A stretch of 64,000 nucleotides of DNA from Lepidostoma basale (taxonomy: Eukaryota > Arthropoda > Insecta > Trichoptera > Lepidostomatidae), in contig JAHDVF020000067.1 of the NCBI GenBank assembly GCA_022606425.2, forward strand, positions 1 through 64,000. Direction: 5' to 3'. The translations under genes were made by a program, and so were the position numbers. Of the stretch, positions 1 to 10,110 are shown piece by piece. A model generated the notes under the pieces. It had not been told where the DNA came from, made no database searches, and saw only the letters and a program-made list of their open reading frames with translations. The first letter of the stretch is position 1; the number at the start of each line of letters is the position of its first letter.

Positions 1-283
1 CAACGCAATCGGTCTATAACAGCAGACTGAATCAGACACACAGTAGATTTCCAAGACCCTTCAATAGGTAAGAAAACACCACAACGCAATCGGTCTATAA
101 CAGCAGACTGAATCAGACACACAATAGATTTCCAAGACCCTTCAATAGGTAAGAAAACACTATAATGCAATCGGTCTAGAGCAGCAGACTGATTCAGACA
201 CACTGTAGATTTCCAAGACCCTTCAATAGGTAAGAAAACACCACAACGCAATCGGTCTAGAGCAGCTGACTGAATCAGACAAA
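1..283. repeat. 81-bp tandem repeat, 3.5 copies
   Basis: Units begin at 1, 82, 163 and 244 with the words CAACGCAATCGGTCTA (TAATGCAATCGGTCTA in the third) and share TTCCAAGACCCTTCAATAGG. The period is 81 bp. The array runs off the left edge of the window, so its full length is unknown. Copies differ at only a few positions. Confidence 0.95.
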
Positions 284-765
284 TTTGTTTTTAAAAACAA
301 CATAATATTATTACATAATCAATTAACAAAACACAGCACCACAAACTAATAATAATTAATTATGCAACAGGTAAATTGGATGTTTAACAAAAGAAATTAT
401 CACAAGGCAACTACATACACCTTATTCTACTATCTATTATCAAAGTAACCACCAATACAAGCATAACATGATTATACGACCATAAAGATATGTATATATT
501 TTCATATAAACACACTAATATCCATTAACTGAATTGTATTGCATGTTGTCATAAAAACACACATACCGTCACGACCGTGAGATTTGCAATTTTTTACAAT
601 CGGTGTAAAAGAGAATTTGAAATCATCCATCACGCCTTTAAATCCCTTGCAATCATTAGTAAAAAAAACTTGCAATCACCCACAATCACAAAAAAAAACC
701 ATTATAATCACAAATTATTATTTTTGTATAATTAATTATAATCACGTATATTATTGGTACATATA
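284..765. other. AT-rich DNA, nothing recognised
   Basis: Very AT-rich spacer between the tandem repeat and the first retrotransposon fragment. I see no codon-like composition, no splice-flanked exon and no repeat shared with the rest of the window. Confidence 0.5.
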
Positions 766-1080
766 AAACTCTTAGACCGGAGGAGAAACAGTGAAATACG
801 TAGAAGATTAGGAGTAACGAATGTCGTCGAAAGAGTGGCCAAACTTAAATGGTTATTTGTGGGACATGTTGGTAGACTGGGAGAACTAAGTGCACTATAA
901 GGATAGTGGAATGGAGACCTTGTGAATATAGAAAAAGTAGAGACTATCACAAGATAGTCAGATGATATAAGGAAAGTTTCTGGTGACCGGATACCGAAGG
1001 CACAAGATAGGAGTGTGTGAAGAAGTATGGTGGAAGCCTATATTCAGCAGTGGACGATGTGGAAAAAATGTTTTTTTAAT
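766..1080 (+). mobile_element. RTE-like non-LTR retrotransposon fragment, 3' coding end
   Basis: With frameshifts and stops this reads as the region after the reverse transcriptase domain. It matches the better copy at 17790-18260 in order and spacing: a run like LRPEEKQ, then a GRRKSG-like block, then WRPCEYRKS, then a YSAVDDVEKMFF-like end. It is broken and cannot make protein. Confidence 0.6.
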
Positions 1081-1212
1081 GTGGCTACCCGATTTACAAT
1101 TATTTTGTCCGTAACATTGAATGTACCTACGAGTATATGTATTGGTACGAATAATTCATAACATTGACGATTACATAACATGCGTGTTAGATAGCGGAAG
1201 TATGCGTTAAAA

Positions 1213-1453
1213 TTACTAGCTAACTAACCATCACGCCGTTTCTCCGAAGGTGTGTCTACACCCATCTCTTGACAACTCTACATTTATGCACGCGCATCGT
1301 CTCCGAAACCTCATAAAGTCGACATTTAAAAATTGATTAGTATGATTGTGCCACATTCTCCTCGATCCATTCGCGCTACATTCACGTCGTCAACGTATAT
1401 TTTCTCCATCATTATTTCGTCATCAATTTTTCCATGTGTCGAAACCATCTTAA
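1213..1453 (-). mobile_element. Retrotransposon 3' end with TTAG tail (minus copy)
   Basis: On the minus strand this ends in the family signature GGCGTGATGGTTAGTTAGCTAG (here read at 1213-1235), preceded by a degraded form of the peptide found intact at 53299-53883. It is a 5'-truncated, decayed copy. Confidence 0.65.
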
Positions 1454-1611
1454 TTTACTTTTTATAATTAAGAAAACTATATTAATTATGATAATAAAAA
1501 AATAAAATATATACGAACATACAAATACTATATACAAATAATAGATTTTTATACGTATATAATATAATACATGTACATTTGTACATCTATATTATATATA
1601 AACACAACATA

Positions 1612-1845
1612 TACGACCTTCGTGGCAGAGTGGTAAGAGCCCTGACCGCCATACCGAAGGTTCCGGGTTCGATTCCCGGCAATGGCAGTGTGATTGTCAC
1701 ACTGTTTTTGGTCTGCTGTAGAATTCTCGTGACAATAAAATGGCGATAGATAAGCTACCTATCACATGTAGCGAGAATCAATATATCAGCTTAAAAAAAT
1801 GTATACAGTAATTGGGTTCAAGCGACCTGTTGTATTCGTAAAAAA
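1612..1845 (+). mobile_element. tRNA-derived SINE, tail type A
   Basis: The head carries an internal RNA polymerase III promoter: A box TGGCAGAGTGG at 1623-1633 and B box GGTTCGATTCC at 1666-1676. The body contains GTGTGATTGTCACACTG and ACAATAAAATGGCGATAGAT. The tail is the GTATACAGTAATTGGGTTCAA type, shared with the copies at 8342 and 34589. It is not a functional tRNA gene: the ends of the tRNA-like part do not form an acceptor stem. Confidence 0.85.
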
Positions 1846-1849
1846 AAGA

Positions 1850-2420
1850 TACATTCGTTAATAGAAAAAAAAATTGGGACAATGGCGACATCAGCGAGTT
1901 TGAATTTTTATCAATACTTTAGTATTACGTATGAATACCGCAATACAAATTAATAAAAAATATATCAAGATATTTATAGTATTGACACGAATTTATCGAC
2001 AGATTCACACCTATTCCGCTTTTGCATACAATATAATTCTAAATAATCCTTCATAACCTAAAAAAACGGGTCTCACGGTAGGTAGCCAACTATAAAAATA
2101 CGGTAGTATGAATACAATATATGTATATTCGCACGTACGGTGAGTGGTGGTAGAGCAACAAATTGCCGAACCGCTTTAACAAGTTCACATTGACACACAT
2201 CACACTGCAAAAGCGAGGTTGTAAATTAATATCAACAAATATAACATATGCATTGTTAAATTTTACACTTTGTTGTAATTTTCTAGACTGCTTGAATCAA
2301 ATTATTCACTTTACTAACAAAAAGGGAATACAAAGACAAAATGTTTTCAGATCATAGAAATAATTAATGACTTCAGCAAATGAATTTAATAAATGTATAT
2401 TTAAATATGTATAATAATGG
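1850..2420. other. AT-rich DNA, nothing recognised
   Basis: No exon, RNA gene or shared repeat could be supported here. Confidence 0.4.
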
Positions 2421-2915
2421 TGTTCTTGTACCGATCATTATGTTTGGAAACCACGGAACTGACACAATAAGGATAGTAGAATAAACGCAGTAGAAATGAT
2501 ATATCTTAGACGAGTGTCTGCATACTTTGTGTATGATCAGAGTGTCGAATGAAAATATAAGAAGCAAATGCGGTGCGAATGATGGTGTTAAATAACAAAA
2601 TAGTGAAAAGATCATTAAGATGGTTTGGACACATGGAAAGAATGAATGAAGAAAGAATGGTAAAAAATATATATGTTAACGATGTAAATGGAACTAGAAA
2701 TAGAAGAAGACCGAGGAAAACGTGTCACGATCAAATAAATCAAATATTGAATGTCGGTCACGTGAGGAGTCAGAGAAATCGACGCGCGTGCATGACACGA
2801 TATATGAATGTTGAGGAATCAAGAGAAATATGTCAGGAAAGAAAACTGTGGCGGTCTATTATTTCTGCCTACCCCTTCGGGGAGACGGCGTGATGGTTAG
2901 TTAGTTAGTTAATTT
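2421..2915 (+). mobile_element. Retrotransposon 3' end with TTAG tail
   Basis: From 2573 the plus strand reads [23 protein letters not shown], then NGTRNRRRPRKTCHDQINQ, then [20 protein letters not shown] and AYPFGETA, followed by (TTAG)n at 2891-2911. This is the post-RT region of an RTE-like non-LTR element, present about twenty times in this window. The upstream part, 2421-2572, is frameshifted. Not a host gene. Confidence 0.85.
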
Positions 2916-3268
2916 ATTATATATAAACCTGGCGACATCGTTGTTATTTATTTTAGGTTACGCATAAAAAACAAGCAAATTGATCACTTGATTACAAACT
3001 TGTGTACCTACCCGTCCCAAGAATCCAGAGGTTAGGACACAAATACGATAAAACCTTGAGTATATTTGGGTCAATCAGGCACAAAACTAACCAAAAAAAT
3101 CAATAACCTATAGTCCGATACATAAATTATTTCAATGATTACTCTAAACAACCATCCACATTTATAAAGCCGCTCTTCTATAATGCAGTACTTGAATAAT
3201 ATTATATAAATAACACCATAAATAAATACCTTAACTTCGATGATTATCTTGATGAAGATAGTTATAGC

Positions 3269-3490
3269 AAAATTAGAATTAAAAACTTTTAAAATGTTGT
3301 ATAAAAACCACTTTATTATGAGAAAGGAACGCCAACCGGTTTCACTCCGTAACGAGCTTCATCGGGGCTACACACAAAAGTTTGCGTATAGCCCTGACGA
3401 AGCTCGTTACAGAGTGAAACCGGTTGGCGTTCCTCTCTCAAAATAAAGTGGTTTTATACAACATTTTAAAAGTGTTTAATTCTAATTTTA
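3269..3490. repeat. 222-bp hairpin element with hammerhead-like cores
   Basis: Two inverted arms of about 100 bp face each other around 3368-3386. The arms match closely (AATTAGAATT..ACTTTTAAAATGTTGT and the reverse). Each arm carries a hammerhead-like core. In the right arm this is CTGACGA at 3394-3400, A, stem GCTC/GAGT, GAAAC at 3416-3420, then CGGTTGG. In the left arm, read on the minus strand, the core is CGATGA with the same stem. The arrangement resembles an inverted pair of Penelope-like terminal repeats. Confidence 0.75.
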
Positions 3491-4395
3491 AATATGTCAA
3501 ACCACCAAGTAATAGCTTCTCTCCGTAGTTATAGCAGTTTCCCAAACTACGAATATTTTGACCCAGAAAAAAAATCTCAAACGGCTCCCTTGTAAATACA
3601 CAATATTTTTTATGTATACAATAAACTCCAATACTTAAAATTATTTATCAAATAATACCCATAGTGGCTTATAATTTGTCCACATTGAGACCTCTGGCTG
3701 AACAGAATATAAGTATTTTTTTAACTATTTCACATCTATTTTCATCTAAACAATCTTAACACTTCATTAATCGCACATGCAATCATTCACATTCTCAAAT
3801 ACCAATATACGCCATTGTTACTTCACCTGGACTAATTCGGTGAAATTAAAGAGCTTGAAACAGTATATGAACATCGATGTTCAAATTTTCGGCGAGTTTC
3901 TCCCTTGCTCTCTAAAGAGGAAGGTTGACGTTGAGGAAAGACAGGTCCATATCATTTAATGAGTAATGCTAGCGTCTTTGCCCGATGACAGCCCACCGTT
4001 ACCACACTTCCTTTGGTACATCAGAATTCTTCCACTCCAGCTCTATTATTCCTTGCACTACTCCAACTTCATCTCTTTGACAGACTAACCACGACCTAAA
4101 TTATTACCATCTTCCTTATAAATAATGACCCTTTACCACCAAGTTATCCACCATCATTCAGTCCTTTACCCCTCCCGCAATCAATGCGGACAAAAAAAAA
4201 TCCTCCCCGATAGCCCACTAAGTACTCCGCCAAACAAAATGGTCTCACGCAGGACGCTATCTCCTACCCCAACTCCATCCAGGCACTGCTCCTCTTATCT
4301 TCTCCTCGTGAACAGACTTTTTTATAAATACAATCCCAACCCTAACTGGTCTTCCATTCCTTGACAATAATGTAAGACTTTATCATAAACCCTAA
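3491..4395. other. Intergenic DNA, nothing firmly recognised
   Basis: AT-rich up to about 3960. From 3960 to 4395 the composition is C-rich and resembles decayed non-LTR sequence leading into the Jockey-like tail at 4396, but no conserved peptide could be read. Confidence 0.35.
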
Positions 4396-4565
4396 ATCCG
4401 CCCCTCGCCCTCTTTCGGAGGGACACTCCGGGCCATACATTTAGCCCCATCTAAAACAACTACCAAATCGCATTCCAACAATGTTTCCTACAGACGTAAG
4501 AGGAATAGCCATTAGAGCTGAACCTCTGTAAGCCAGAAGATCCAAGTCCAAGTCTAAGTTATAAT
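4396..4565 (+). mobile_element. Jockey-like retrotransposon 3' untranslated tail
   Basis: GACGTAAGAGGAATAGCC and GAACCTCTGTAAGCCAGAAG followed by a run of AAGTCC units match the region just downstream of the clear Jockey-like coding fragment at 37957-38439 (there on the minus strand) and the short minus copy at 20357-20415. Confidence 0.65.
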
Positions 4566-5075
4566 GCGTTATAAAAATAAAAACCAGTCGGCAGTCAAAA
4601 TATTCATCGAATATTAATTTTTAAATTTTCATGTAACAAGACTATTTGCCTTGCTCTCGTCGCTATTACTCCGCGAGATTGATGCTTTAGCGATGCTTAA
4701 AAGTGAGGGAAACAGATATAGTGTACATGCAGACACTGAGCAGATGACCAGACATGATTAACGGAGGATAAACATTTGAGCTCAGGTTTGTTTACTCCAG
4801 TTTTAGATACTTAGCGCCGCTATAAGCGATGTTTATGTTAAAAACGCATTATTTAAGAAAAATGTAACACAATTATAGTCGGTAGATACATTGATCTTTA
4901 TAGAAATTACCACGTGCAAAAATCTGTTTATTGTAATTATAAACACACTCTTAACATTGATAGTTTGAAGATTCTCCAGATAGTATGCGGAATAAATTCG
5001 AAACTTCGTTAAAACACATAAATAAGAGTTAAGTAAATAATTCTACTATCCACAAATAGAAATCACATATACAAC
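4566..5075. other. AT-rich DNA, nothing recognised
   Basis: No exon or shared repeat could be supported here. Confidence 0.4.
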
Positions 5076-5077
5076 AT

Positions 5078-5492
5078 AGAGCTGAAAGGGTTGGATGCAG
5101 GTGCCAAATTGAGCAGAGTGTCGGTAAGCTGTCTCTTGTCCGCTGTCCTACTTGCAGGCAACGAGCATGAACTACAAGTTCTGGTGAACAGTATGTATAA
5201 GGTATGCATACGAAATGATCTGATGATGAATGAGAATAAGTCTAATGATTTTTGAAAAAGAAGAAATCACGATAGTCTGCAACATTAGCGTGAATGGTGA
5301 AAATTTGGAGCAAGTAGACGAGGTGTATTTGGGTAGTATGTTTACAAAAAATGGGCGAGTGGAGAGGGATATTGAATGAAGGGTTGGAGCAGGCGAGAGA
5401 AATATGTCAGGATAGAAAAGTGTGGCAGTCCATTCTCTCTGCCTACCCCTTCGGAGAGACGGCGTGATGGTTAGCTAGTTAGTTATACAACA
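5078..5492 (+). mobile_element. Retrotransposon fragment with reverse transcriptase remnant and TTAG tail
   Basis: About 5145-5255 reads NEHELQVLVNSMYKVC then MNENKSNDF, which fits the segment just after the catalytic box of a reverse transcriptase (the usual LADDLVILAE..ELQ.LVN pattern). The rest is frameshifted and jumps to the family 3' end, [24 protein letters not shown], then GGCGTGATGGTTAG. This copy ties the abundant TTAG-tailed 3' ends to a true RT element. Confidence 0.7.
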
Positions 5493-5514
5493 TACCAGAC
5501 CAGTAACAAGAGAA

Positions 5515-5642
5515 TATAATCAGAGGTTTAGTAGGCATCATATTTATAGAGTTCCGAGCATTGGTCAATATTTCATTACTCACAATAGTAATATTATTCA
5601 ACAATTAGATTGCTCTTCCTATTGGCATCACGAGAGGCGGGT
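5515..5642 (-). mobile_element. Fragment of CR1/Jockey-like retrotransposon
   Basis: CATATTTATAGAGTTCCGAG and ATTGCTCTTCC..ATTGGCATCACGAG resemble, on the minus strand, the C-terminal coding region seen in the copies at 24285, 40607 and 46660. Strongly decayed. Confidence 0.4.
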
Positions 5643-5659
5643 TGATTCCGCATGTTGAT

Positions 5660-5765
5660 AAAAAAAAATACGAACGAAAACTTTCGTTTTCAGGAAGCTT
5701 TTTTATATATTTATGGGAATGACATATTTCACCTGCTATGGCGATGTTTCATCATTTGATCATGT
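5660..5765. repeat. Single arm of a hairpin element
   Basis: ACGAACGAAAACTTTCG, GGAAGC..TTTTATATATTTATGGGAATGACATATTTC matches the arms of the hairpins at 33735-33905 and 50288-50465. No partner arm is present. Confidence 0.5.
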
Positions 5766-7260
5766 ATCAATATTTGCACAAAATAGGATTAAGCTCGAAT
5801 TAAAAGCTTCAACAATCAACACTTTAATTTTTATTTTTATACATCAATTGCAAAAAAAATAAACAATATAAAAAGATATTTAAGTGACCACAAAGATAAT
5901 ATTACATAAGAGCATAAAACATGATTATAAGTTTAATCAATTTGTACGTATTTAATTTAAAAACAAAAGACGAATGCGGAAAATGTTATTGGTTGTTTTC
6001 ATTTCCAAAAATACCTTTATCGTATAAAATAATACATGAGTTTACTATATTATATATACACATATGTACATACATGGGCGCGTACATAACTGTCGTGGCA
6101 TTAATAAGTTTTGGTCGGGGTCGGAGATACTTAAAAATTTATTCCGTTTTGTCAAAGGGCCAATATTGATTTCTTCTATAAAAAAATAAAGGGTACATTT
6201 ATATTTTACACGTTCTCCTATGAATCGTAGGTAATGGTTACACCGGGCGAATCTGGTAAAATTTAATTCGAACCTTAGTTCAATAAACACTCATTTCACT
6301 TCAATAGTAACCTTGACCTGATTTACCGAGTTCTTAATTTAATGAGATTATTTTAAAGTGTGAACACCGAATGTGTTCTTTATTTAAACGTTTGTCGGAG
6401 GGAAAATTATGTTGAAATTTAATTTTTGTTTCGAACAATATACGAACAATTCGGTAGTTAAAATAAAATAAAAACACAAAAATATATTACATACGAAAAT
6501 CTTAAAGCAGTTTAAATATTTCAATCATATTTTTGAAAATTGAATTGTAAAAAATGAGCATATGTCAACTTTCTGTGCGTTTTCGTATCTCGCGTACATT
6601 AGGTAAAGAATGATAACACATTAAATCTAACTGGAATCTAAATTCTAACTCGGATTCAATGAGATATCAGAAAAATACAAATAATAAAAACATAGAAAGA
6701 AAAGAAAACTACATATTAAATCGAAACGATAACTTACGATATTAGCTAAAGTAAAATAACGAATTAGTTATGGATCAACAATTGTTATGCGAGTTGAAAA
6801 TTATTTGAACCTGGTACAAAAATACGCGCGACGATATAACAAAAAAAAATGTAAGTGAAAACAAAACATACCGGCATGACAGTCTTGAATTACGAATGCA
6901 GACGGAATAAATTTCAAATTCAAAGTTTTATGGCGGTTATGGGATGTTTAAGAATCATGCGAAATATACGAATCTGGACAAATGAAGAAACCATTTAGAT
7001 AAAAAAAATTACCTTTATCAGTTAACTGGTTTGAAGTATTGGTTGCTAAACAAACAATATTTTCACATATTGGTCACTAACACAAGGAATTACTGAATGA
7101 TTTGGTTTCAAAGATAACTTCGGAATTGAAATAAATTAAATACTAAACCTCTATACACGACACTTCTTTCTGGGAATTTATGGACATCTTGCAAAATAAA
7201 CAAAACAACACGCGGGCAATCAGAGAAATTACAATATTCTTGACAGGAGAGAGATAGATA
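5766..7260. other. AT-rich DNA, nothing recognised
   Basis: No exon with codon bias, RNA gene, or repeat shared with the rest of the window was found on either strand. Confidence 0.4.
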
Positions 7261-7290
7261 ACCGCGGGCGCATGCGCACTCAGTCAAGAA
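7261..7290. promoter_or_regulatory. Possible NRF-1-type palindrome in a GC-rich island
   Basis: GGCGCATGCGCA at 7267-7278 matches the NRF-1/ewg consensus YGCGCAYGCGCR at 11 of 12 positions, within a short GC-rich patch in otherwise AT-rich DNA. Such sites are common in promoters of housekeeping genes. A short ATG-started reading (MSINSQKEVSC) lies just beyond on the minus strand, but no downstream exon could be linked to it. Confidence 0.25.
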
Positions 7291-7299
7291 TCAACATGA

Positions 7300-8340
7300 C
7301 TAGTGTTGTGCCCACATAGCGAAATAATATCGTTTCATAATCGATATTTGGGGTCATTTTGAATAATATAATAAATATTTTGTAATAAGAAGTATCGTTT
7401 TAAAAATTTTAATTTTCTAGATGCACCAACATAAACGCTTCACATCCCAATGAATATACAAATAATACCTAACAATAACCAGATTGGCATTTTTTATTGA
7501 TGATAGGAGGGAGAAAAAAAACGAGATTTCAGGAATAACATTTTAATCGCAATAATTTAGAACAATAAATAACAAAAATTCTACACCATAAAATTACTTT
7601 TCCTTTTCATGTATCACCAGGTCCGCCCAATGTTGACTATCATTTATTCACTGTTCTCAGCTTAGCTAAATAAGCAAGATCATCAACTAATGTACCATAA
7701 CACTCATCTTCTGTACAACTTTAAAACACATTCTGTAAAACTCTTAACATCCCGCAATCCAAGTTGTATCGATGAGTGCTGACCAATTAGTTTGTGTCCC
7801 AAGTAATCAACTAACTTTCAGAATCCAAGGCTCTATTCGTATAAAATTACCCTATTATATAAATAAATAAAAAACTAAATTTTACATAAACCAATCACAT
7901 ATAAAATATGTTTAATAAATACTACATTTTTCAACTTTTCCAGCACCATATATTGAAAATATAATTTATTAACATAGTCACATAAAACTTTCAATTGGGA
8001 CTAAAATTGTGGGGATAGGGGTGTAACATTTATATAGGCATACCGAAATAATAAAACATCAATTAACATTTTGCATTTATACCACAGTTGGAAATATGTA
8101 CAATCCAGAGTAGTGACATCCAACATTTAAGAGCTATTTTGAAACAATTGACTGCACCCATATTTTTCACAGAATTGATGGAATGTGGTACATTATTAAC
8201 ACTCACTTTACCAATAGATGGTAATTATCCAGTGTGTTTAAAGTGTGTTTTAAATTGATTTAAGACAAAGGCTACAAGCTTAATTATTGTAATTAGCTAT
8301 AAGGTTTTAAAGTGAATTAAAAATCGAATAATATGAAATG
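7300..8340. other. AT-rich DNA, nothing recognised
   Basis: No exon, RNA gene or shared repeat could be supported here. Confidence 0.4.
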
Positions 8341-8341
8341 G

Positions 8342-8550
8342 CGGCCTTCGTGGCAGAGTGGCAACAGCTATGACTGCCACACCAATGGTCCCGGGTTCAA
8401 TTCCCACACTTTCTTTGGTCTGGTAGAATTTACGTGACAATAAAAATGGTGATAGACTAGCTACCTATCACAATTTATGAGAATCAATAGCTCAAGAATT
8501 GTATACAGTAATTAAGTTCAAATAACCTGTTGTATACAAAAATGTAGAAA
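8342..8550 (+). mobile_element. tRNA-derived SINE, tail type A, internally deleted
   Basis: A box TGGCAGAGTGG and a one-base variant B box GGTTCAATTCC are present. The GTGTGATTGTCACACTG segment between head and body is mostly lost. The tail is the GTATACAGTAATTAAGTTCAA type. Confidence 0.8.
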
Positions 8551-8810
8551 GCAACAAGAAATTACCATGTTGAAGGCCGAAGTAGCATTCCAAGAATCAG
8601 CAAAGATGTTAGAATTGCTGCAAACCAATCCCTAGAATTGAAACTTAAAAATAATAACAATAATAAATAAGTGCAAAAACGCATGTAAGACAGTCGCAAC
8701 AGGAATGAACTTGAGCATCACTGGTCACTGGTTAATTAAACAGTTACGTTGAGATAAGTATGCGCATATAAAAGAAATATATTACTGCATTTTCGATAAT
8801 ATTTATACAG

Positions 8811-9540
8811 TCGAACTCGGTTATTACGATTACAGAAATAGCGAGATCTCGGATGTAACGAGAGAAAATTTGTTGACATTTTAGTTTATGTTTTTCGCCA
8901 TACTTTTATTCACTTTATTAACGAACTATAATATTTCACGGGCATACCGAGCAAAAATATTCTAAAAATTAAAAACAATTACACAAATCAGTTTATTACT
9001 TTTTAAATTTTACTTAATGATGCATGGAATAAAGTTACTCTGACAACGATGTCCAATTAAATATGTGGAAATGAAATGAATGATTTACGGGTGGAAAACG
9101 AAGCAGACAATTTGTCAATTTGAAATTGTTTTGTTCAATGATAAAATTGACGATTTGATGCTCGACAAAGATGCTGACAGTGATGATGACAATGTGGCCA
9201 GTGAATGTCAAATTGCAAAATCCAAACCAGTAACGACGATCTCCATAGATCATGTTGTGTGACCGCTCCAGATTCTTCATGTCTTCGTGTGATGGGTATG
9301 TTTGTAAGCATTTAAAAATACCTATTATCTGATATAACGAGTAATGCTTATAACAAGCAAATTCAGTCTGTTCCATCTTCTTTGTAATAACAAATTTGCA
9401 GTTAGCATGTTCCTCACAAATTTATTTATTTTAAGTAGGCAAGCAGGGGTCACATTGAATAGCCTTACAATTTCCGGATGCCCATACCGGTTGGAAACCA
9501 AGAGCATCGCACAAATAATATGAATCTGACCTATATATTT
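8811..9540 (+). pseudogene. Pogo/Tigger-type DNA transposon remnant
   Basis: The left end reads CAGTCGAACTCGGTTATTACG followed by GCGAGATCTCGGATGTAACGAG, which is the form of Tigger/pogo terminal repeats. The following 9080-9540 reads in broken frames as an acidic segment (DKDADSDDDN) and further C-terminal transposase-like text. A right terminal repeat was not found, so the right border is approximate. Confidence 0.5.
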
Positions 9541-9949
9541 TCTTTATAAATACATATTAGAAATACATTAAGCTAAAATATATAGAGAGCGTGGATAAGA
9601 GAAAAAAAAAATAAGAATGAGGTTTTTAGAATTATTAGATCCATACACTTCAAAAAGTATGCCCAAATAATATAAATACATTATAATTTGTATAGATAAT
9701 GGCATAATTGCTAATTCCGCCTTAAATTGAATTCAACCAATCTTATGATCAAGGTATGCCTATATGTGAAAGTAAAAACCAACAAATTTTACAAATCAAT
9801 CAATAGATATAATAAAATAGTTATATCACATCACTATTAATATGGTGGTTCTATGTTATTCAATAATATATAACTAATAAAGACTAGTGGGACATCTCAA
9901 GAAGTAATATGTTTTCAATAAATTATTAAATATTCTACTAATAATTATG
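9541..9949. other. Downstream of thiamine pyrophosphokinase, AT-rich
   Basis: This should hold the 3' untranslated region of the gene ending at 9950. I could not find a clear AATAAA on the minus strand close to the stop codon. Confidence 0.4.
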
Positions 9950-10110
9950 TTAACTACAATCATTGTCCACTATTCCATACAAATTAGAAAATAGCGGTAA
10001 GATGTTCATTGACCATAGGAGGAAATCTGATGTGACAATCCGAATAGAGCTGGAGCCATCAAACTCATTAGATGTACTGACGAGTCCTCCGAATTCCATT
10101 GAAGTGTTTT
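9950..10110 (-). CDS. TPK1: Thiamine pyrophosphokinase coding exon 5 and stop
   Basis: Acceptor TTTTTTTTTAG at 10112-10111. Encodes EFGGLVSTSNEFDG and the LLWSMNILPL end; stop TAA at 9952-9950. The C-terminus is about 13 residues longer than in the human enzyme. Confidence 0.92.

Noticed and set aside
1..283. CRISPR array
   Set aside because: Units are directly adjacent 81-bp repeats without spacers, in a eukaryotic setting.
1612..1690. tRNA gene
   Set aside because: A and B boxes are present, but the ends do not pair as an acceptor stem and the same head recurs in seven dispersed copies with a SINE body.
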